DNA of 8,247 nt from positions 1 to 8,247 of the forward strand of contig JANNFX010000049.1 of assembly GCA_031380225.1 (NCBI GenBank). Direction: 5' to 3'. Both the position numbers and the translations under genes were made by a program. Source of the stretch: JANNFX01 sp031380225. GTDB lineage: Bacteria; Pseudomonadota; Alphaproteobacteria; Rhizobiales; Hyphomicrobiaceae. Positions 5,392 through 8,247 of this stretch are shown piece after piece. Under the pieces are notes generated by a model, which worked only from the letters and a program-made list of their open reading frames with translations, was not told the origin of the DNA and did no database searches. How positions within the stretch are numbered: position 1 is the first letter of the stretch; the number at the start of each line of letters is the position of its first letter.

Positions 5392-7257
5392 TTGCCTTTG
5401 TGTCGTCCGTTGGCTTGCGACTGCACTGTCATCATGCGCAAGAAACCCGCCTGATTGGCGCTTCCAAAGGCGAGCGTAGAGTCCCCCCTCTTTAATCAGG
5501 GACCCATGGGTGCCTTGTTCAATGATACGGCCTTGATCCATGACCACGAGCCGGTCCATCGCCGCGATTGTCGACAAGCGGTGGGCAATGGCGATGACGG
5601 TTTTACCGGCCATCAATGATCGGAGCTGCTCTTGAATGGCGGCTTCAACCTCGCTGTCGAGAGCGCTGGTGGCTTCGTCGAGAATAAGGATCGGGGCATT
5701 CTTTAGGAATACACGCGCAATCGCGATGCGTTGGCGTTGGCCGCCGGACAGCTTCACACCGCGCTCGCCAACCATGGCTGCCAACCCGCTTCGGCCTTCA
5801 GCGTCTTGCAGGGCCTCGATAAAGAGACTTGCTGCTGCCAACTCCGTGGCTTGCGCAACCTCGTCTGCAGTGGCTTCCGGGCGGCCATACGAAAGATTGT
5901 CGCCAATCGAGCGATGAAGAAGCGACGTGTCTTGCGTAACCACGCCAATCGCACGCCGCAGGCTATCTTGCGTCACGGATTGAACATCCTGACCATCGAT
6001 GAGAACGCAGCCACTTTCGGGTTCGAAAAAGCGCAGTAACAAATTGACGAGTGTCGACTTGCCGGCACCGGACCGGCCGACGAGACCAACTTTTTCTCCA
6101 GGCGCAATTTGCAGATTAAGCCCGTTGATGACGCCACTTGCGCGGCCATAGTGGAACGTGACCTTGTCGAAGGTGATGGCGCCCTTGGTGACAGCCAAAT
6201 CCTTAGCCCCTGGCGCATCGACAATCGAAACCGGTTTCGTCAACGTCTTAGCGCCGTCGCGAACCACACCGATGGATTCAAAAAGTCCCGCGACTTGCCA
6301 TAGAACCCAGTCTGAAAGCGCATCGAGCCTGAGCGCCAGAGCGACGGCAACCGCAATCGGTCCAACGGAGACCAGGCTGGCTCGCCATAACAAAATCGAC
6401 ACCAGAACAGTAACCGCCATCAGCATATAATTCATGAGCCGAAGACTGACATTGAGCTTGGTGACGAGCCGCATCTGCCCGTGAACAGTCTGCATAAACT
6501 CGTTCATGCTTTCGCGAGCGTAGCGGTCCTCAACTGCGGTGTGCGCAAACAGTTTAACCGCCATTATATTAGTGTAACTGTCGATAACGCGGCCGGTCAT
6601 CACCGAGCGCGCATCGGCCTGAGCTTCTGAAAGCTGTGACAACTTCGGCATGAAATATGACGCCGTCAATGCGTAAGCGATCACCCAGACTGTGAGTGGC
6701 ATCGCGAGCCGCCAATCTGCAGATGCCAGCACCGCCAATGCTGTGAATACATAAACCACGGCGTAAACGATGGTGTTGATGACACCGTTCAAGCTGTCGC
6801 GGACGGCCAGCGCGGTCTGCATAACTGTCGTTGCCAAACGGCCGGCAAAATCATCCTGAAAATACGTCAATGACTGGCGCAGAATATATCGATGCGCCTG
6901 CCAGCGGATCATCATCGGAAAGTTTCCGGCAAACGATTGATGTGACAGCAGTTCCCAGCCGGCTGCGAGCAGCGGCAGCAATATCAAGACAAGCACGCCG
7001 ATCGCCAATAGCTCGGACCCGTGGTCAGCGAAGAACGTTTCCCGGTTAGCGCTCGACATCAGGTCGACGAAGTTGCCGACGTAATTCAACATGATCATTT
7101 CAAGAATTGCGATGAGTGCCGACAGTAAGCCGATCCCAACCGCAATCGGCCAGACGGGGCGGATGTAGTGCCAGAAAAACGGCCACAATCCCGCGGGCGG
7201 CGGGTCGAGCGGCACCGCGCGATAGGGATCGATGAGGCGTTCGAAAAAGGAGAACAT
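5383..7257 (-). CDS. ABC half-exporter (fused permease and ATPase), downstream copy of a tandem pair
   Basis: This 624-residue inner-membrane protein fuses an exporter-type membrane domain to a nucleotide-binding domain, as in MsbA, MdlB and multidrug half-transporters, and must dimerise to work. About six hydrophobic helices are visible, near 36-57, 82-102, 158-178, 184-205, 274-291 and 296-315. The ATPase domain is complete: A-loop Y370, Walker A GRSGAGKS at 394-401, Q-loop Q442, signature LSGGQ at 503-507, Walker B D527 with catalytic E528, and H-loop H559. The ATG at 7257 has only a weak ribosome site (GGAT). It lies 37 nt after the stop of the upstream paralogue, so the two are probably co-transcribed, with translation of this one perhaps helped by the first. 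The substrate cannot be deduced; lipid, peptide or drug export are all possible. The family is secure, the specific function is not. Confidence 0.92.
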   Translation of the reverse strand: MFSFFERLIDPYRAVPLDPPPAGLWPFFWHYIRPVWPIAVGIGLLSALIAILEMIMLNYVGNFVDLMSSANRETFFADHGSELLAIGVLVLILLPLLAAGWELLSHQSFAGNFPMMIRWQAHRYILRQSLTYFQDDFAGRLATTVMQTALAVRDSLNGVINTIVYAVVYVFTALAVLASADWRLAMPLTVWVIAYALTASYFMPKLSQLSEAQADARSVMTGRVIDSYTNIMAVKLFAHTAVEDRYARESMNEFMQTVHGQMRLVTKLNVSLRLMNYMLMAVTVLVSILLWRASLVSVGPIAVAVALALRLDALSDWVLWQVAGLFESIGVVRDGAKTLTKPVSIVDAPGAKDLAVTKGAITFDKVTFHYGRASGVINGLNLQIAPGEKVGLVGRSGAGKSTLVNLLLRFFEPESGCVLIDGQDVQSVTQDSLRRAIGVVTQDTSLLHRSIGDNLSYGRPEATADEVAQATELAAASLFIEALQDAEGRSGLAAMVGERGVKLSGGQRQRIAIARVFLKNAPILILDEATSALDSEVEAAIQEQLRSLMAGKTVIAIAHRLSTIAAMDRLVVMDQGRIIEQGTHGSLIKEGGLYARLWKRQSGGFLAHDDSAVASQRTTQRQPS

Positions 7258-7294
7258 GAAAATATCCGAAGTGATCCGATGTGAGAAGGCAAGC

Positions 7295-8247
7295 CTACTC
7301 CGCTGCCTCTTTCGCCAGGAACCCGCCAGATTGGCGCTGCCACAAATCGGCGTAGAGCCCGCCGCGCTTCAACAGATCGCGATGGCTGCCCTGTTCGATG
7401 ATTTTGCCTTGATCCATGATCACAAGGCGGTCCATGGCGGCAATCGTAGACAAGCGATGTGCAATCGCAATGACGGTTTTGCCAGCCATCAAATCCAACA
7501 GACTATCTTGAATAGCGGCTTCAACTTCGGAATCGAGCGCACTCGTTGCCTCGTCAAGCACCAGGATCGGCGCGTTCTTGAGCAGCACGCGTGCGATGGC
7601 GATTCGTTGCCGCTGACCACCCGAGAGTTTCACGCCACGCTCTCCAACATGAGCGCGGTAACCCTTGCGGCCCGAGAGGTCTTCTAGGTCTGGGATGAAT
7701 TCGCTGGCATGGGCGCGTGCCGTAGCAAGCTCCGCCGCATCAAAGCCAGCATCGGGGCGGCCGTATAGAATGTTGTCCATGACCGAGCGATGCAACAGCG
7801 AAGTGTCTTGTGTGACTAGGCCGATTTGCGCGCGCAAGCTGTCTTGGGTGACCGTCGCGATATTTTGACCATCGATGATCACGCGGCCACCCTCGAGATC
7901 GTAGAACCGCATCAGCAGGCTGACGAGCGTCGATTTGCCTGCGCCAGACCGCCCGACGAGGCCCACTTTCTCGCCTGGTGCGATCGTGAGATTCAAGTTG
8001 TCGATGATGCCGCCAGTTCGGCTGTCGTCGAGGGTTCGTGCGCGGCCGTAGCGAAAATCGACGTTGTCGAAATGAATCTCGCCTTTGGTCACGGCTAATG
8101 GTTTGGCATCGGGCGTGTCCAGCACGCTCCACGGCCGAGAGATGGTTTCCATGCTCTCATGCGCGATGCCAAGATTTTCGAAGATTCCGGCGACGGTCCA
8201 CATCACCCAACCCGACATGTTGACGATGCGAATGGTCAAGCCAAGCA
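7295..8247 (-). CDS. ABC half-exporter, upstream copy of the pair (5' end outside window)
   Basis: The frame is open to the window edge, so the visible 316 residues are the C-terminal part of a longer protein; the TTG at 8239 is merely an in-frame codon, not the start. The visible part begins in the last membrane helix and contains the whole ATPase domain: Walker A GRSGAGKS (7931-7954), Q-loop in VTQDTSLLH, signature LSGGQ (7613-7627), Walker B LVLDEATSALD with the catalytic glutamate, and an H-loop histidine in AIAHRLS. It is strikingly similar to the downstream gene through the whole domain, including the ends (RQSGGFLA in both), which shows a tandem duplication. One difference is about eight extra residues (RTLDDSRTGG region, about 8006-8038) just after the A-loop tyrosine. 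Both copies keep a full catalytic set. Substrate unknown. Confidence 0.92.
   Translation of the reverse strand, partial: LGLTIRIVNMSGWVMWTVAGIFENLGIAHESMETISRPWSVLDTPDAKPLAVTKGEIHFDNVDFRYGRARTLDDSRTGGIIDNLNLTIAPGEKVGLVGRSGAGKSTLVSLLMRFYDLEGGRVIIDGQNIATVTQDSLRAQIGLVTQDTSLLHRSVMDNILYGRPDAGFDAAELATARAHASEFIPDLEDLSGRKGYRAHVGERGVKLSGGQRQRIAIARVLLKNAPILVLDEATSALDSEVEAAIQDSLLDLMAGKTVIAIAHRLSTIAAMDRLVIMDQGKIIEQGSHRDLLKRGGLYADLWQRQSGGFLAKEAAE

Noticed and set aside
1..8247. CRISPR array, tRNA or rRNA genes, transposase, or toxin-antitoxin and phage-defence genes
   Set aside because: I saw no regularly spaced repeats, RNA-gene sequences or matching protein motifs. The orphan ATPase alone is not enough to call a defence system.

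Overview
This window looks like chromosomal DNA of an alphaproteobacterium, probably from the Hyphomicrobiales (Rhizobiales). The evidence is the minus-strand petA-petB-petC operon for the cytochrome bc1 complex, the alphaproteobacterial spacing of the cytochrome b haem ligands, the trmL gene placed head-to-head with petA, and a palindromic repeat like those scattered through Bradyrhizobium-type genomes. This placement rests on recognition of protein families, not on a database search.

Layout. Positions 1-2720 (minus strand) hold the bc1 operon in the order petA (Rieske protein), petB (cytochrome b), petC (cytochrome c1, cut by the window edge). The gaps between genes are 14 nt each. Positions 2721-2984 are a divergent intergenic region with two inverted repeats. 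trmL (tRNA wobble-base 2'-O-methyltransferase) runs on the plus strand at 2985-3443. Positions 3444-3669 are a convergent intergenic region dominated by a 139-bp composite palindromic element (3478-3616). Positions 3670-5055 (minus) encode an orphan AAA/ORC-Cdc6-like P-loop ATPase with a winged-helix-like C-terminal part and a basic tail. Positions 5056-5382 are a less GC-rich region with no convincing gene, a possible promoter and a cluster of dyad symmetries. Positions 5383-8247 (minus) hold two tandem ABC half-exporters, the upstream one cut by the window edge.

How the genes work together. PetA, PetB and PetC form one membrane complex that oxidises quinol and reduces a c-type cytochrome while moving protons. 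TrmL is a translation-related housekeeping enzyme with no obvious functional tie to the complex. The two ABC half-transporters are close paralogues with complete ATPase motifs and probably act as homodimers or as a heterodimeric exporter; their substrate cannot be read from the sequence. The ATPase has no recognisable partner gene in the window and is the least understood protein here. I see no CRISPR array, tRNA, rRNA, transposase or clear defence system. Most of the window is ordinary, and the items most worth a second look are the ATPase and the palindromic element.
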